From NCBI GenBank assembly GCA_964036045.1, contig OZ038382.1, forward strand, positions 136,375,251-136,439,250: DNA of 64,000 nucleotides. Direction: 5' to 3'. Below are positions 1 through 10,189 of the stretch, piece after piece; the first letter of the stretch is position 1, and each line of letters opens with the position of its first letter. The notes below the pieces were generated by a model that saw nothing but the letters and a program-made list of their open reading frames with translations, was not told the DNA's origin and did no database searches. Position numbers and translations under genes: made by a program. Origin of the DNA: Eutreptiella sp. 'Long Island Sound 2002'. Its lineage: Eukaryota > Euglenozoa > Euglenophyceae > Eutreptiales > Eutreptiaceae.

Positions 1-155
1 CAAAGGGTTCTAGTGACGTTCCAGCGACCTTTTCTAGTGCGTTGTGTCAAACTCCTAGCGGAGGGCCAGCATTGTGGCTAGATCAATGCTAGAATGCTTC
101 GCTAGATCTATGCTAGAGCAAAGAAAACATACCGGCCCTACATGTCCGCGGTAGG

Positions 156-1049
156 CTAGATTGCTCTCAGGGCCTTGCGAAAGGCCTTCCGGGGGGTCAA
201 GGGCTGCGGCGCTCTCTTGGCGGCGGCGGCTGCGGGCTTATTGAGGGCCTTGGGGCGGGAGGCGGTACCACGGATTAACCCCCCATAGGCCCCGCGGTTG
301 GCGGCGGTCTGGTCGAACCTCCCAACCCTCATCACTTGCAACCTCAGCCTCCATCCCCTCCAGGCGCAATGCCCCCAAACAGGGGCAAAGGAAGCATTAG
401 TGGTGGGCACCAGCCTTCTTAGCCTCGGGGTGAAGACGTTAAACTGCGCAAGCTCAAACGTCTTCACCGCCGCCCCCGAAGGCCGCCCCATGTTGACCCC
501 CTGAAGCCGCCAGTGCCATTCCCCCTCGCCCCCCCCCCCCAACCCACAACGGCCCATCCGCAAGGACCCCCCTAGCATCCACTCATACCCCCCCCCCCCA
601 TCAACCGGTGGTTCACTCGATGCAAAATAAACCGGAGAGTCCAAATGGGACTCTCCCGGGGGGGGGGGAGGGGGGTGTTTACCCGAGGAGTATGGGGGCC
701 CTGGAGGACGGCAGGGTCCGAGGGCAGGTCTAGGATGGCCCCCGCATCCCAGTGCCCCACATACCCTTGCGGCTACTTTGCCACTGCGGACTTGGCCTTG
801 CCCCCCCTCCTTCTTCTCTAGCTCCTCCACCTCCCTCTCCTCCTTCACCCTCCCCTCCTTCACCTCCATTCCCCTCTTCTTCCTCAAGTCCGTCGCCCAC
901 TTCTCCAACCTCTCCACTTCCTCTCCAAGTTCACCACATCCTCGTTGTTCCCCTCCCACTTCTACTTTGCCTTCTCCACTGGCGCCCCCGCCCAATTGAC
1001 CCGCTCCATCTCCCCTTGTTCCTGCAGGTTCTCCGCCTTCTCCTCCCAC
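156..1049 (-). CDS. C-terminal coiled-coil/basic-tail ORF of TIR element copy D
   Basis: Open frame of 297 codons on the minus strand, ending in TAG. Residues about 38-84 are rich in Glu and Lys and look like a coiled coil, comparable to the coiled-coil exon of copy C at 53464-53988. A Pro/Gly-rich low-complexity middle follows, translated partly from C-runs. The tail is Ala/Lys/Arg-rich and ends TPRKAFRKALRAI. The first methionine is unlikely to be the true start: by analogy this is a downstream exon group of a multi-exon transposon gene, and the G/C homopolymers may hide frameshifts. No catalytic motif is visible. The role is unknown; DNA binding by the basic tail is only an inference. Confidence 0.45.
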   Translation of the reverse strand: MGGEGGEPAGTRGDGAGQLGGGASGEGKVEVGGEQRGCGELGEEVERLEKWATDLRKKRGMEVKEGRVKEEREVEELEKKEGGQGQVRSGKVAARVCGALGCGGHPRPALGPCRPPGPPYSSGKHPPPPPPGESHLDSPVYFASSEPPVDGGGGYEWMLGGSLRMGRCGLGGGGEGEWHWRLQGVNMGRPSGAAVKTFELAQFNVFTPRLRRLVPTTNASFAPVWGHCAWRGWRLRLQVMRVGRFDQTAANRGAYGGLIRGTASRPKALNKPAAAAAKRAPQPLTPRKAFRKALRAI

Positions 1050-1440
1050 CCCCTCACCTTTTTATGTGCCCATGCCCCGCTACAGGCCCGCCAGCTCTCG
1101 GAGAGCCCGTGGAGCTTGGACTCTTAGTCGGCGAGCTCCGCCTTCTCGTCGCGGGATAACCCTTCCTCTCCCCCCTCGCCCCCCCCCCCCACCTCCACCA
1201 CCTCCTGCACCTCCTCCAACTTCCGTGCCGAATGCTTGCGCACGACGCGGGGGCAAGGGTGCTGCAATGGAGGAGGACGAAGCGGGGCTTGTGGTTGCAA
1301 CTCGCCGGGGGGGAGCGTCGCGGGGTGGTGGGAGCCAGGGTTGCTGCTGCCGGGGCTTGGGTATCTAGGGCTGGGGCTGCTGTTGAGCCAACTTGGCAAG
1401 CAGTTGCGTCGTCCACATTTGCTGGAGCACACAAAGTGGG

Positions 1441-1500
1441 CGTTCTAGCGAGGTTTTGGTGGGTTAATGGGCGACATTCTAGCGACCTTCTAGCCACTGA
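1441..1500. repeat. Intronic GTTCTAG motif cluster of copy D
   Basis: GTTCTAGCGAG, ATTCTAGCGAC and CTTCTAG lie within about 50 bp. This matches the motif at the ends of copy D and parallels the GTTCCGGCGAC arrays in copy C introns. It lies between coding remnants of copy D, so it is probably intronic. Confidence 0.5.
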
Positions 1501-1878
1501 TCGCGCTGGCCAGAACAACGCTACAACGCCTGGCTAAAAACGGTGTGTGACCAGGCTTTTTTGCATACTTCGATGTGTCCTGGGTTGTCCATGGGTGTCC
1601 ACGGTGGGGGTTCCATGCCCAAGGAGAGATGCCATGGAGGTGAGGAAGGGTGGGAAGCACACGTGGTATTTCCTTGGTGCACAGACATCCGTTCTTCGTG
1701 GTGGCCCAAATCGACCCAACCTTGCTCAACCATCTGTTGCAGCAGGTATTTTGCATTCTAGCAATGATCTTGGACACTGGCCTCTGTGTGGATATCGGAC
1801 CACTTACAGCCTCACATGTCATCCACCGCAGCCCCCTGAAACGAGCCCCCTGGTAGCTATGCTCGTTGTGCCCATGTT

Positions 1879-2204
1879 TCAAAAAACGGTCAATGCGCTC
1901 CGAAATATCCCCACCAACATGGCCAACCTAAATGGCCAAATGTATTGCAACATGGCATCCACATCACACTCAAGGATTAGTAGATACCATGATGCAGTAC
2001 CAACGGTGCAGTGACAGCAAAAATCCATCGCGAATGTGGCAGGTTTTGGAGGCTTTGGTATGTACAATAGACGGCCTGCAGAAGGTCCCACATTTTCGCG
2101 AGGGCCTTGTACTTGGCCGAGCCTAGCCTAATGCCAAGGTACCTAGCAATATTCGGCCACACCTCATAAAAATTGGATGATTCTTCCCCATCGGAGGAAG
2201 CCAC
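1879..2204 (-). pseudogene. Copy D exon 2 remnant, candidate transposase core
   Basis: Minus-strand translations of two overlapping frames align with copy C exon 2. One reads SSDGEESSNFYEVWPNIARYL, matching SPDGEETSRLFAAWPDVALLL. The other reads DAMLQYIWPFRLAML, matching DRVLDDIWPFGLAMF just before the ESLN motif of copy C. The two pieces are in different frames, so at least one frameshift separates them, and the ESLN motif itself is not intact. This is a decayed copy of the candidate transposase, recognised only by comparison within the window. Confidence 0.6.
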
Positions 2205-2444
2205 CTTGTAAACGCTCTACCCTTCCTGCCTCTGTGAAAGTTGGTTTTGTAGGTCCCGACGGACCTAAGGGGAAACCTCCCTAGCCTCCCGGTCAACAAG
2301 CCACCTTAGCAGATGCCCCATAGGGGGGGCTTTTGATGCGGCGCGCGCGGCGCAGAGAATTAGCGGTTTGGCCGTACCAAGCACCTGCATCTGCACCTGC
2401 AGCTTCTGCCCGGGGGGGCCCTTGTCTATACGCGTGTTGTAGTT

Positions 2445-2684
2445 TTGTATTCGGTGCCAGGTTCTCCAGCACACTTCTGGACCTTGGCATGTGCCCCTCC
2501 ATTGTGGGCCGATCTACAAGAAGAGATCCAGGTCGATAATGAAGGCGATGACCGTGAGGTGTGTGCACTTTGTTGCATGAAGAAATCATCTCTTTTTGAG
2601 TGTGATGCTTGTCATCTACATTATTGCGGCGATTGTTTGAGCACCCACACATGTGGGGATGAGTTGGTGGCCCATGCAGAGTAG
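2445..2684 (+). pseudogene. Zinc-binding domain fragment
   Basis: Plus-strand open frame of 79 codons, opposite in orientation to copy D around it. The end has the pattern C-x2-CC-x9-C-x2-C-x4-C-x2-C-x3-H-x-C (from VCALCC to STHTCG), typical of a small treble-clef or B-box-like zinc finger. An FW[ST]L motif precedes the finger, as in the dioxygenase at 41370-42812, so it may be the tail of a related, otherwise lost gene. There is no in-frame ATG near the start. It is most likely a nested fragment inside copy D; the relationship to the dioxygenase tail is weak. Confidence 0.35.
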
Positions 2685-3006
2685 CCCTCCAACTATATTA
2701 TTGATGATATTGCTAAGGCTCTCACACATGTGCGCATGGATTGATGAAACCCGACAGATGAATCTGTTGAGGCGCCGTTTCGGTTGTGCTATGTCAAAGC
2801 CACCCCCTTACGGGTAAAGACGTTGGAAAAGTAGCGCGAAACACAGATACTCCCCCATAGCCACTGCCAAGTGCAAACTGCACAAGACAACGGAGACACG
2901 AGGCAAGCACAAGATCGGTTGCATTTTGCAACCGGAAGCTTCAGGGCAGTCTTTAAGGAACCTGATTTTTTTTGTTGAACCACACTTCAAGACCGCCCCA
3001 AGGGAC

Positions 3007-3205
3007 CATCCCCACCAACCGCCAACCGCCACCAATCGTCAGCAGCGACCAACCGCCAACCACCAACCATTACCAACTGCCACCAACCACCAATCACCAA
3101 ACACCAACCGCCGCCAACCACCACCAACTGCCACTAACCGCCACTTGCCAACTGCCAACCGCCAATCGCGCCTACCGCCAACCCCCAACCGCCACCAACC
3201 ATGGT
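3007..3205. repeat. CCACCAAC-type minisatellite
   Basis: About 200 bp of imperfect tandem CCAACCGCCA / CCACCAACC units. Reading frames through it give Pro/Thr/Asn repeats that are not a protein. Confidence 0.85.
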
Positions 3206-3295
3206 TGAACACACGGAGTGCCCGCGGGCTTTTTTCATAAAATTGTGTAATGGAACACTATTTTTTTTCCGTTAAGGACCGCCCTGGCCGGCTTG

Positions 3296-3550
3296 CTAGG
3301 AATGTGTCCCAAGGAGAAAGATTGTGTAATGAGCCTCATCGCCCTCCCTAGTCCGCGGGATACCCTTACCCTTCCAAGTCTTCCTTTGGGCGTACCGTGT
3401 CCCTTCATTGGACATGCAACCCTTTTGAGGGCATGTGGACATTCCAATCACCCTCGTTGTCCATGGGTGCTCACCCCCAAGGATCACCTTGGCCTCCTTC
3501 TTGGCGGCCCCCCATTGGACGAGGCTGGTGTCGATAATCTGTTGAATCAC
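3296..3550 (-). pseudogene. Copy D exon 2 start
   Basis: The minus strand has a splice acceptor (CTGTTCAG) at 3551-3558, followed by VIQQIIDTSLVQWGAAKKEA and then GGEHPWTTRVIGMSTCPQ. This aligns with the start of copy C exon 2 (VVDTHRVVFNSHEEAADAWL, then GGDSPWVRRIMGITPAPQ) and copy B exon 2 (QPFVRRLIGVSISP). The homology fades downstream, where the reading frame breaks. It is a piece of the candidate transposase gene, disabled by frame changes. Confidence 0.6.
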
Positions 3551-4699
3551 CTGAACAGCGGGAAACTCCTCCGCCACCAGGTAATCCGACGCCGATTGCC
3601 ACTAACCTGGCCGTGCCTCCAGGCATTAGACACATGGTGCGGTAAATCCACACCCCCAACAGGGGTGTAGTCCGCTCATCAACCCCCCCCCCCCCCCTCG
3701 GTAGATGTAGCGGCCGCACACTAGCACCAAAGGGGGGGGCGGAAGAGATATGTGCACGAGAACCCCCCTCCCCCCTCCCCTCTGGTGTATTGTGTTACAC
3801 GGGCGGGAATTCAAGGGCTCCTTCGTTAGACCCCCTCCCCCCCTTTTTTGTCACCCGTAACCCTCTTAACGGCTGGTCACCGGCTCTCACATCCAGCCAG
3901 CACTTCCGGCGGGCGTCGCTGATGACTGACTGGTCGCCGGCGTGCGCTTCAAGGGAAGGTGAGGATGACATTCAGGACTCCCTGCTGCAGGTTGAGCTGG
4001 CGCCCATGTTTGCGGCCACCACCGTTTCCCATCCCTTTTCAGATGCCCTCCCCTGACCCCATGTAGCTGAGTGATGAGTCTGTAGATCCCTCAAAATATG
4101 CTGTGCACTTGGAAGTGATACCACGGTTGCCGTCGGCCCAAGATTTTACCGGCCATGTGACCCCTGGGTCCGGGCCGAATGACCTCACTAAATATGACGT
4201 CCATGTGGAAGATGTGGGGTTATGCAACCGACAGCTTGCCCCCTCGGGGCCTTGTGTAGGAGATCCCCCGGCACGGTGGGTTCACAGCTGTGTTGAGCTA
4301 CCAGGCTATGGCAGGGGATGGCTCCCCTTGCCTTTTCCTTCACATTCGACTATGTCGTACATTGATGTAGGTAGACGGGTCCTATGAGGACCGCGTGGTT
4401 CATGGCCGAGCAAACATAAGTTGCCTTACGGAAGGAGCCTCTTGTAATGCAAGGCCGAGCCACTCTGACCACCATGCTGGCATGTCGTTGATGACAGGTA
4501 AGGTGTAGATATGGCGCTAGCCCCATGGACTGTTGCTCCTTTAAATGATTTCCTTCCTTCTTGAATCACCTGAACAAGAGGCATTGGTGGTTGTTAGTTT
4601 TGTTCTAGTCTAGACTAGAGTGCATCTTCCAACGAATGGTGGCCGAGGCTAACTAGATCAAAACCAGAGCGAGCGATGAGCACCAGATGAAAGGAAGAC
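3551..4699 (-). other. Expanded first intron of copy D
   Basis: Stretch between phase-0 exons 1 and 2 of copy D. It holds C/G homopolymers near 3683-3745, open stretches on the plus strand (3790-4056, 4103-4387) that I do not recognise, and the motif cluster GTTCTAGTCTAGACTAG at 4600-4617. The corresponding introns of copies B and C are 136 and 138 bp, so roughly 1 kb has probably been inserted here. Confidence 0.4.
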
Positions 4700-5422
4700 C
4701 TTCCAATTGCTCTTCCACAAAGTCCCAAGCGTTTCCATGGCCTTGTCGTCACAGTTCGCCATGCTCAGCACCGATAGACCCGCGGGGGAGCGGGCGAAGC
4801 GGTCGAAATTGGCCAAGGAGATGGTGAGTTGAGTCCAGTTGCCCCCGGCCACGGGGTGGGCATGACCCTGTACGATGAACGTCAACCTGAAGGTGCGGGT
4901 AGTTGACCTCACCAAACCCGGCCGGGAGAGGATGTACTTGACCCGTGAGGCGAAGGGCCATGAGATCCCAGTGGCCTTGGGCAACACCGTGGCAACGGGG
5001 AAGTCCTGCTCGGTGCAAAGAGGCCGGGTGTAGGGGCCACCAGGCATGGTGCGGTGGTACTCTGACTTGCGGAGCATGTAGAGCTCCGAGAGAGTCCTCC
5101 ACAATGACTTGGGGGCATGCAAGTTGAGCACTAGCTGGCACATGGCGGTGCGAGGGAGTAAGGAGGTGGCATATACCTCAGCAGTGGCCTGGCATGCCTC
5201 ACCTGTGGTGTGGGCGGAAGTGGCGGCGTTGATGTTTTGGACGGCATTATTGAATTGCCGCCGTGCTAAGGGGCATGATAGGGGCCACGTGGCCAAGCAG
5301 TGGCCCACCCGCTCATGCTTGAGGCTAGTAGCCCCACTCAAGTCACGCAGTGCCTTGGGCAATAGGGAGGGGACCTCCCCGGTTGAGGATAATGCAAGAG
5401 GGGTAGTGGAGGGACGTTTCAT
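4700..5422 (-). CDS. TIR element ORF1 exon 1 (copy D)
   Basis: Intact 241-codon exon from ATG (5422) to a GT donor at 4699-4698, phase 0. It aligns over its whole length with copy C exon 1 (242 codons) and copy B exon 1. Shared landmarks are SP[HL]ARRQF, YA[ST]..LP, L.L.APKS.WRTLSE, TGISWP.AS...YI, FRLTFIVQG, and D[KD]KAM.TL.TLW near the end. I recognise no known domain. It could be the N-terminal part of the transposase, or a separate partner protein if the exons are not joined. The frame is free of stops although exon 2 of the same copy is broken. Family membership is solid; function is unknown. Confidence 0.7.
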
Positions 5423-5600
5423 TGGAATGAACTATCAAACATCAAAGTGTGAGAGAGGGGGACATACAACAATGCACCATTGGCCATAGCAAGCATGCAC
5501 GGCGCGGCAACGAACAAAATGGCACTTCTTGGTTCAGATTATATCGTTACAGTATTGATCTGGTCTAGGCTACTAGAACGCCCAAACGATGTCATTCCAA

Positions 5601-5638
5601 GCTAGAACGAAATTGGGTCTTCTAGCGTGTACCTAGGG
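5601..5638 (-). repeat. TIR of copy D (right end)
   Basis: The minus strand reads CCCTAGGTACACGCTAGAAG and continues ACCCAATTTCGTTCTAG. It differs by two bases in 38 from the end at 49482. Confidence 0.75.
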
Positions 5639-6908
5639 TAGATGGTCCTTCTAGTTGCAGTGGGGTAGGTAGTCCCTCAACTCGCCCCGGGGCCGCTGCC
5701 TATAGGGCATTGACATACTCCTAAATTTGATGCCCATGTAGATTGATCCCATCCGATGCGCTGCTTTCCCGCTCATTCCGTCGTGGTGGTGCTCCACTAC
5801 CCTGTAATTGAGCCGCCCCCGCAATGTACCATACCCCTAGCCGTTGTGCTGACTTTGATGCCACCGGCCGTAGTGTGGCAAAGTGCCGTGAGATGCTTGA
5901 CCTGCACTTGAAGCCCCGCAATCACTTTGTGGAGCTCGGCATTCTGACACTCCAACTGCTCCGCCTGCTGCTATCCGGCTGTCTTTTTTTTTGGCGGGGG
6001 GGGGGGGCACCCAGCCCTAGGGGAGAGGAGGTCAGCGCGTGCTGTGGGCAGCCCCATGGGAGGGAAGGTTGGCGCATGTGGTGTCCAGCCCCATGGGAGG
6101 GGAGGCTAGCCTTGCCCAGCCCCATGGGAGGGGAGGTCGGTAGGTTCGGTGCCCAGCCCTATCAAAGTGGAGGTCAGTGTGCCAGTGTATCAAAGTGCCG
6201 TGCTCAGTTCCATGGGAGGACATGCTAGCATTGCCTCGCCGTTGACTCCGACTGCGTCCCTGGCAGCGGGCTCCTATAGCAGCGGCGGCTGTGGCGCCGT
6301 AGGGGTGGCCAGAAACTTTGTAGTCTGCAGCGCCACTGTGAGCGTCTGCAGAGCTGCTGCGATGGTCAGGTCAGCCATGCCTAGCGGAGGTAGGCTCTCG
6401 GGATGGTCGGTGGGCTGCTTTCGGGAAGGCACGGCAGAGGGGCAGGCATGGTTCTACTCTTGGCTGAGCACAGTGTCACCACTTCCGTTCAAGTCAGAAC
6501 ATGTGCATCGACAGAGCAAAACACCTCCAACAGTGGTAGGAGGAACTCCTTGCAAACGCCGTTCTCACCAAGTAGGGGGCGGGGGGTACAGGGGTTGGGG
6601 AGACATTGGCATGACCCAGCCTTCTGCAAGGTGTGCCCCGGTGATAATTGTGCGTTTGAATTGTTTGTGAGCCCATCTGTGGGCACAGTGCTGGCACTGC
6701 TGGTGTCTTATGAGGGTGAGCGTAACAACGCCCTTGTCGGTGCAATCACAGGTGTTGTTTTCCATCATTTTCAGTGCCTTTACTGTTGTCCTCGCAAGGG
6801 GAGGGGGGCCACGCTCACCGACCCTTCCCGAACCCATCCATAAGCCATTGCCACCTGTCCCTAACCCCTGTATAAGCCCCCTCAGACTGCCAAACATTTC
6901 CGACCATC
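5639..6908 (+). promoter_or_regulatory. Region upstream of the EF-hand gene
   Basis: 1.27 kb between the end of copy D and the first proposed exon. It contains a short minisatellite at about 6010-6230 and G-runs. I see no TATA box or other promoter motif I would defend, and no convincing coding sequence. It is presumably 5' flank or untranslated sequence, an assignment made by position only. Confidence 0.3.
6010..6230. repeat. AGCCCCATGGGAGGGGAGG minisatellite
   Basis: About five to six imperfect units of 33-40 bp, each containing AGCCCCATGGGAGGG or a degenerate form (AGCCCTATCAAAGTGG, AGTTCCATGGGAGG). Confidence 0.75.
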
Positions 6909-7145
6909 ATGCAACCTCCGCAGGAAGTCGACGTAGACATGACACAAGATCAACGATTTCAGGCCCTCAGAGGGGACCTGCAGAGCATAGACCAGGGGGA
7001 CGGGAGACTTACAACTGCCAAGCTGGAGTACCTGGGCTGGCGCGTCGGTCCGTATCCATTGTCCACGTCGGAGCTCAGTTTGCTGCAGCAGACTGACGAG
7101 ATCGTCCTGCTGCACTTGAAGGGCCAGGGCGTCGCCTTCGAGCAG
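6909..7145 (+). CDS. EF-hand repeat protein, exon 1
   Basis: Proposed first coding exon, 79 codons from ATG at 6909 (MQPPQEVDVDM...) to a GTGTTT donor at 7146, phase 0. It holds a degenerate EF-hand loop (DQGDGRLTTAKL) and the start of the next one (LHLKGQGVAFEQ). Joined to 8380 it gives GVAFEQ-VAQYFYPQL, which aligns with HITFSQFLQVLYPNV in exon 5, so the splice is supported by internal repeat homology. The ATG is the first in frame. A CAG acceptor 20 bp downstream of it leaves open that the true start is in an earlier exon. The product is probably a soluble calcium-responsive scaffold. Confidence 0.7.
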
Positions 7146-8379
7146 GTGTTTGGTGTGGGGCAGGGTTTGCACACCACAATGAAGTGATTGGTTTGGTGGG
7201 CCCAGCAGAAATGGATCCCCCTCACGTACAACGGCAGTGCCCTGTGCGCTGAGCGAAGCGCATTGGGCTTTTCCCTTGACAAACTTTCCGGGCAGAATTT
7301 TCCCCTTTCCTCAACCCCCAGCCAGTCCCTGTGGCATGTTCGTAGTGTTGGGCCCATGCTGCTCTGTGAAGACAACTTGTGACCTCTGGTCAGACTCATC
7401 GGATGCAGCAGCTGATGGTTGCGAAACTCCGGACGGGAACCGTGGGGACGGGGGCTACAGTTGATTTGGAGTGGGGAAGGGGCGAGTGGTAGAGATGGAC
7501 GGAGGAAGGGGGCGCTAGATTTTGCTGCACGTGTTGAACGTGGTTGAACAGATTTTTATCTCTTTTGCACCGCCCAATTTAGTTTATGTCAACACTGGCA
7601 GCTTCTCCCACTGCTGAGGGGTCGCGCGAACATGTCACCAACAAAGAGGCAATCAGGACCTTGCTGTAGACTGATTGCAGTATTTAGGGCTGCAATGGGT
7701 TGCTCCTTCGGACCCTTCAACTCAGCATCCAGAATGGTTGTACATGCATCGTTGTGCGTGGCGTTGGATGGACGCGGCGCCAACACAGGGTTTAATAACT
7801 AACATGCGCCTTAGATTCAGATGTTGACGTGCGCATTGACCGTTCAGTGTTGACATGTCGTCTATGCGCTCCCACTTCTGTAGTCAATCCCCAGCCCCAA
7901 CTCGAGTCCACAGTTGCAGTGACACCAGCAGTGGTAACAGGCAACAGGCAAGCCCTTAGGATCCCGTGTTTAGTGGCCTCCTTCTTGCCCCCATGCAGCA
8001 CTACATGTCCTCTGAGAAAGGGGACGTGGGGTGTGCATTGGTGGTTGTGGTGTGCACACCGTGTGCCATCGGCCCCGTGTGGCCACAGCGGACGTCCCGC
8101 GGATGCCGTGCCATAATCCACAGTCGTTGTCAGGCCCTCACCAAGAGATGTGTGCGCGACGGCAGACCGTGACACACCGGCATGTCTGCATGCACACGAG
8201 GCTGTCCGCGCCAGAGACCCCACAGGCCCGAACAGCCGATTGGTCACAGTGCAGAGGCTTCCGTCTCACAAAGTCGAGCAAAGGCGTCCCTCCGGAGGTC
8301 TCGGCCGTTCTGTTGTTCTTGATCCCCATCTCGTATGCGTCGCCGGTGGTTAGGAACCAAGCCTCTCCCATTCGCTCAG
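7146..8379 (+). other. EF-hand gene intron 1 (1,234 bp)
   Basis: Donor CAG|GTGTTTGG, acceptor CATTCGCTCAG|GTC. Phase 0 on both sides. I see no coding sequence or recognisable repeat inside. Confidence 0.6.
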
Positions 8380-8676
8380 GTCGCGCAGTATTTCTACCCC
8401 CAGCTCAGCCGCCAGTCCATCCGGCGCCAGTTCATCCAGTGGCTGCCGCGCCGCAAAGTGGCAGAGCTCGCAGCGCTGTTCTATCAGTGCGCGTCCGTGG
8501 AGGAGGACGGCGTCCCACGCTTGCGGCTGTCCACACTGGAGGCCCACGGACACATGTTTTGCGGGTACTGCATTTCGCCTCAGACCTTCATGGCCAATTC
8601 GGAGGCTGACGGCAACTGCGAGTTGCGGATGGCGTTCCCGCAAGTCCTGCGAGCCTTGTTCCCATCGCTTCAGCCG
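8380..8676 (+). CDS. EF-hand repeat protein, exon 2
   Basis: 99 codons, VAQYFYPQL to LRALFPSLQP, phase 0 at both ends. It completes one EF-hand pair with the YFYP closing motif. It then contains two degenerate EF-like loops (about SVEEDGVPRLRL and NSEADGNCELRM), the second followed by FPQVLRALFP. Several calcium-ligand positions are substituted, so these may be structural rather than calcium-binding. The open frame runs upstream to an ATG at 8335, but that lies before the acceptor CGCTCAG and has no homology, so I start the exon at 8380. The next intron is a multiple of three, so the frame stays open into it. Confidence 0.7.
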
Positions 8677-8853
8677 GTCTGTCCGTTTGCCTCTCCCACT
8701 GCTCTCCCTCTCTCTCCTTCCCTCTCCCTCTCCTCTCCCTCTGCCCCCTCCCTCTTCCCTATCTCTGCCTCCCTTTCTCCCTCCCTCACCCTCCCTTTTT
8801 CTCTCTGTTTTCTTCTCCGTCCTCTGTTGCTACTCCCCTCTCTGCTTCTGCAG
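8677..8853 (+). other. EF-hand gene intron 2 (177 bp)
   Basis: Donor CCG|GTCTGTCC, a long CT-rich tract (8695-8850), acceptor CTTCTGCAG|GGC. Its length is divisible by three and it has no stop in frame, so it would be mis-called as a Ser/Pro/Leu-rich coding stretch. Confidence 0.7.
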
Positions 8854-9024
8854 GGCACCGCCGACTGCTACGCGCAGCAGCAGCTACACTATGCACAATT
8901 TACGGAACTGTACGACAACTTCTGTGCGGCGGACAAACACCAGCGCTCACAGCTCGACACCCATGACCTGCAGTATCTTCAGCCGTTTGCACTAATGTCG
9001 TTTAACCTTCAATTCTTTGTGCAG
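8854..9024 (+). CDS. EF-hand repeat protein, exon 3
   Basis: 57 codons (GTADCYAQQQ... to ...NLQFFVQ), phase 0. It holds a degenerate EF-hand (YDNFCAADKHQRSQLDTHDL) and the entering helix of the next EF-hand. Splicing to 9280 restores SFNLQFFVQ-ADSEKTGMLSF, a proper helix-loop-helix, which is my reason for choosing the donor GTGCAG|GTGTGG. The alternative donor GTATCT at 8972 would remove that helix. Confidence 0.6.
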
Positions 9025-9279
9025 GTGTGGCTGCACCGTTGTATTGAAGTTCCTCTGAGTTTCTCAAGCAGTATGTGGTGTATCAGTAGGTGCAGCTTTC
9101 CACAGTGCTACTCGTGTAGATCTGGTGTCAGACTGTTGCAGAGCGAGCCACTGCGTTCAAAGAATGAGTCATGGGCATGCAATTGCCCAAGTCTGCACGG
9201 AACATGTGTACGTGGCACATTGTGCTTGGTCCATGTGGCCTTTGGTTGGAATCCTGCCGTTGCACCCGTTCTTTGTAAG
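9025..9279 (+). other. EF-hand gene intron 3 (255 bp)
   Basis: Donor GTGTGG, acceptor TTCTTTGTAAG|GCC. Its length is divisible by three. Its translation is Cys/Ser/Trp-rich and unrelated to the repeats on either side. Confidence 0.55.
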
Positions 9280-9549
9280 GCCGACAGTGAGAAGACCGGA
9301 ATGCTCAGTTTCCTGGAGCTCTTGGTGGCCCTCTTCCCATTAGTGCCGGTGTGGGTACTGAACTACACCATTCGCTTCTGGCCCAACCTCAATGCAGTTG
9401 AGGGGGGTCCTCCCCAAGACACGCGGTCGGTGTGCCCCAGAAGGCCCAGCTACCACACCACGTGCCTGACGGAGGAGCACATGCTGTACGTGTGCGAATT
9501 GTTTAATGAACTCGATACGGACGGTGTGGGAGAGTTGTCGTGTGCGCAG
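9280..9549 (+). CDS. EF-hand repeat protein, exon 4
   Basis: 90 codons, ADSEKTG... to ...GELSCAQ, phase 0. It opens with a canonical EF loop (DSEKTGMLSFLE) followed by LLVALFP, the family closing motif. It ends with a second loop, DTDGVGELSCAQ, whose position 12 is Gln instead of Glu/Asp. The linker (about 9355-9460) is longer than in other modules and could hide another small intron. The donor GCGCAG|GTTTGC starts a 19 kb intron. The next exon at 28665 begins in the same phase and continues the EF-hand helix (VLGRTIEGLEIDGKAV). Confidence 0.7.
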
Positions 9550-9593
9550 GTTTGCTTTTGCTAGCTGCCATTCACGCACACGCGCCTGTGCCC

Positions 9594-10005
9594 ACCCACA
9601 CACACACACACACCTCTCCTTTGTTTCCCCCTCTTTGCCCTATCTCTGTGGTTGGATGGCTGGGCCTGTACTGGCCCATAGGGGCCTGCAGGGTGGTGTG
9701 TGAATACATGCTCATGTCCACCCTCTGTATAGGATGACACTGCTTGTTGACTCGTTGTCTGTTGGCTACTGACACGAGCCCCCAGCCCCCCCCCCCCGAC
9801 CAGGTGATACAATGTGCATTCAGTGTGTGTCTTGATGCTCTGTAGTGGGGTACACAGTGCAGGGTCGTGGCAGCTTGGCAGACTCGGACAATGAACTGAT
9901 GGTTTGCAGTTTTGTAGGAATATAGGGTTGTTGAAACTTGCAGTTTGAGCATGAATGGATTTGATGCCTTGGCGTGCGTGCACACACACACACACACACA
10001 CATTG
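9594..10005. repeat. CA microsatellites and C-run
   Basis: (CA)n at 9598-9612 and 9980-10001, plus a poly-C run at 9787-9797. The rest of 9550-10190 shows nothing I can name. Confidence 0.8.
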
Positions 10006-10189
10006 GGGCTTGATATCGAGAGCCATGTATGGTACAAACCCTTGTGTACGTGTTTGGATCTTTCTCTGCAGTCCACCACAATAGTACAAGGCTAGCTTGT
10101 ATGGTTAGCTGTGTATGCCAGGTGGCTCAAGTGTGGATCCTTTAGACACCCCACATATGCCCCACAAAGTGGCGTAAGTTGATTCATTT

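Larger units (their letters stand above)
1..5638 (-). mobile_element. TIR transposon copy D (left end outside window)
   Basis: A minus-strand element whose upstream end is the inverted repeat at 5601-5638, reading inward from CCCTAGGTACACGCTAG on the minus strand. Its other end lies before base 1. GTTCTAG/CTAGAAC motifs cluster at both visible ends (1-120, 5570-5660) and inside likely introns (1441-1490, 4598-4625). Coding remnants in minus-strand order are exon 1 (5422-4700), exon 2 pieces (3550-3296 and 2204-1879) and a C-terminal open frame (1049-156). Each is homologous to the corresponding part of copy C. The first intron is about 1.15 kb instead of about 138 bp in copy C, so it has probably taken insertions. 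Membership of the family is seen directly; mobility is inferred. Confidence 0.75.

Noticed and set aside
752-1518. Several overlapping frames on both strands rich in Pro, Ser and Arg
   Set aside because: Composition effects of C-rich sequence. Only the 1049-156 minus frame shows coiled-coil similarity to a related copy.
3790-4387. Plus-strand frames inside copy D intron as a gene
   Set aside because: They look partly protein-like but have no homology, no second copy and no splice support.
8335-8379. ATG at 8335 as start of the EF-hand protein
   Set aside because: It lies before a good splice acceptor and the residues have no repeat homology, whereas exon 1 joined at 8380 restores a complete EF-hand module.
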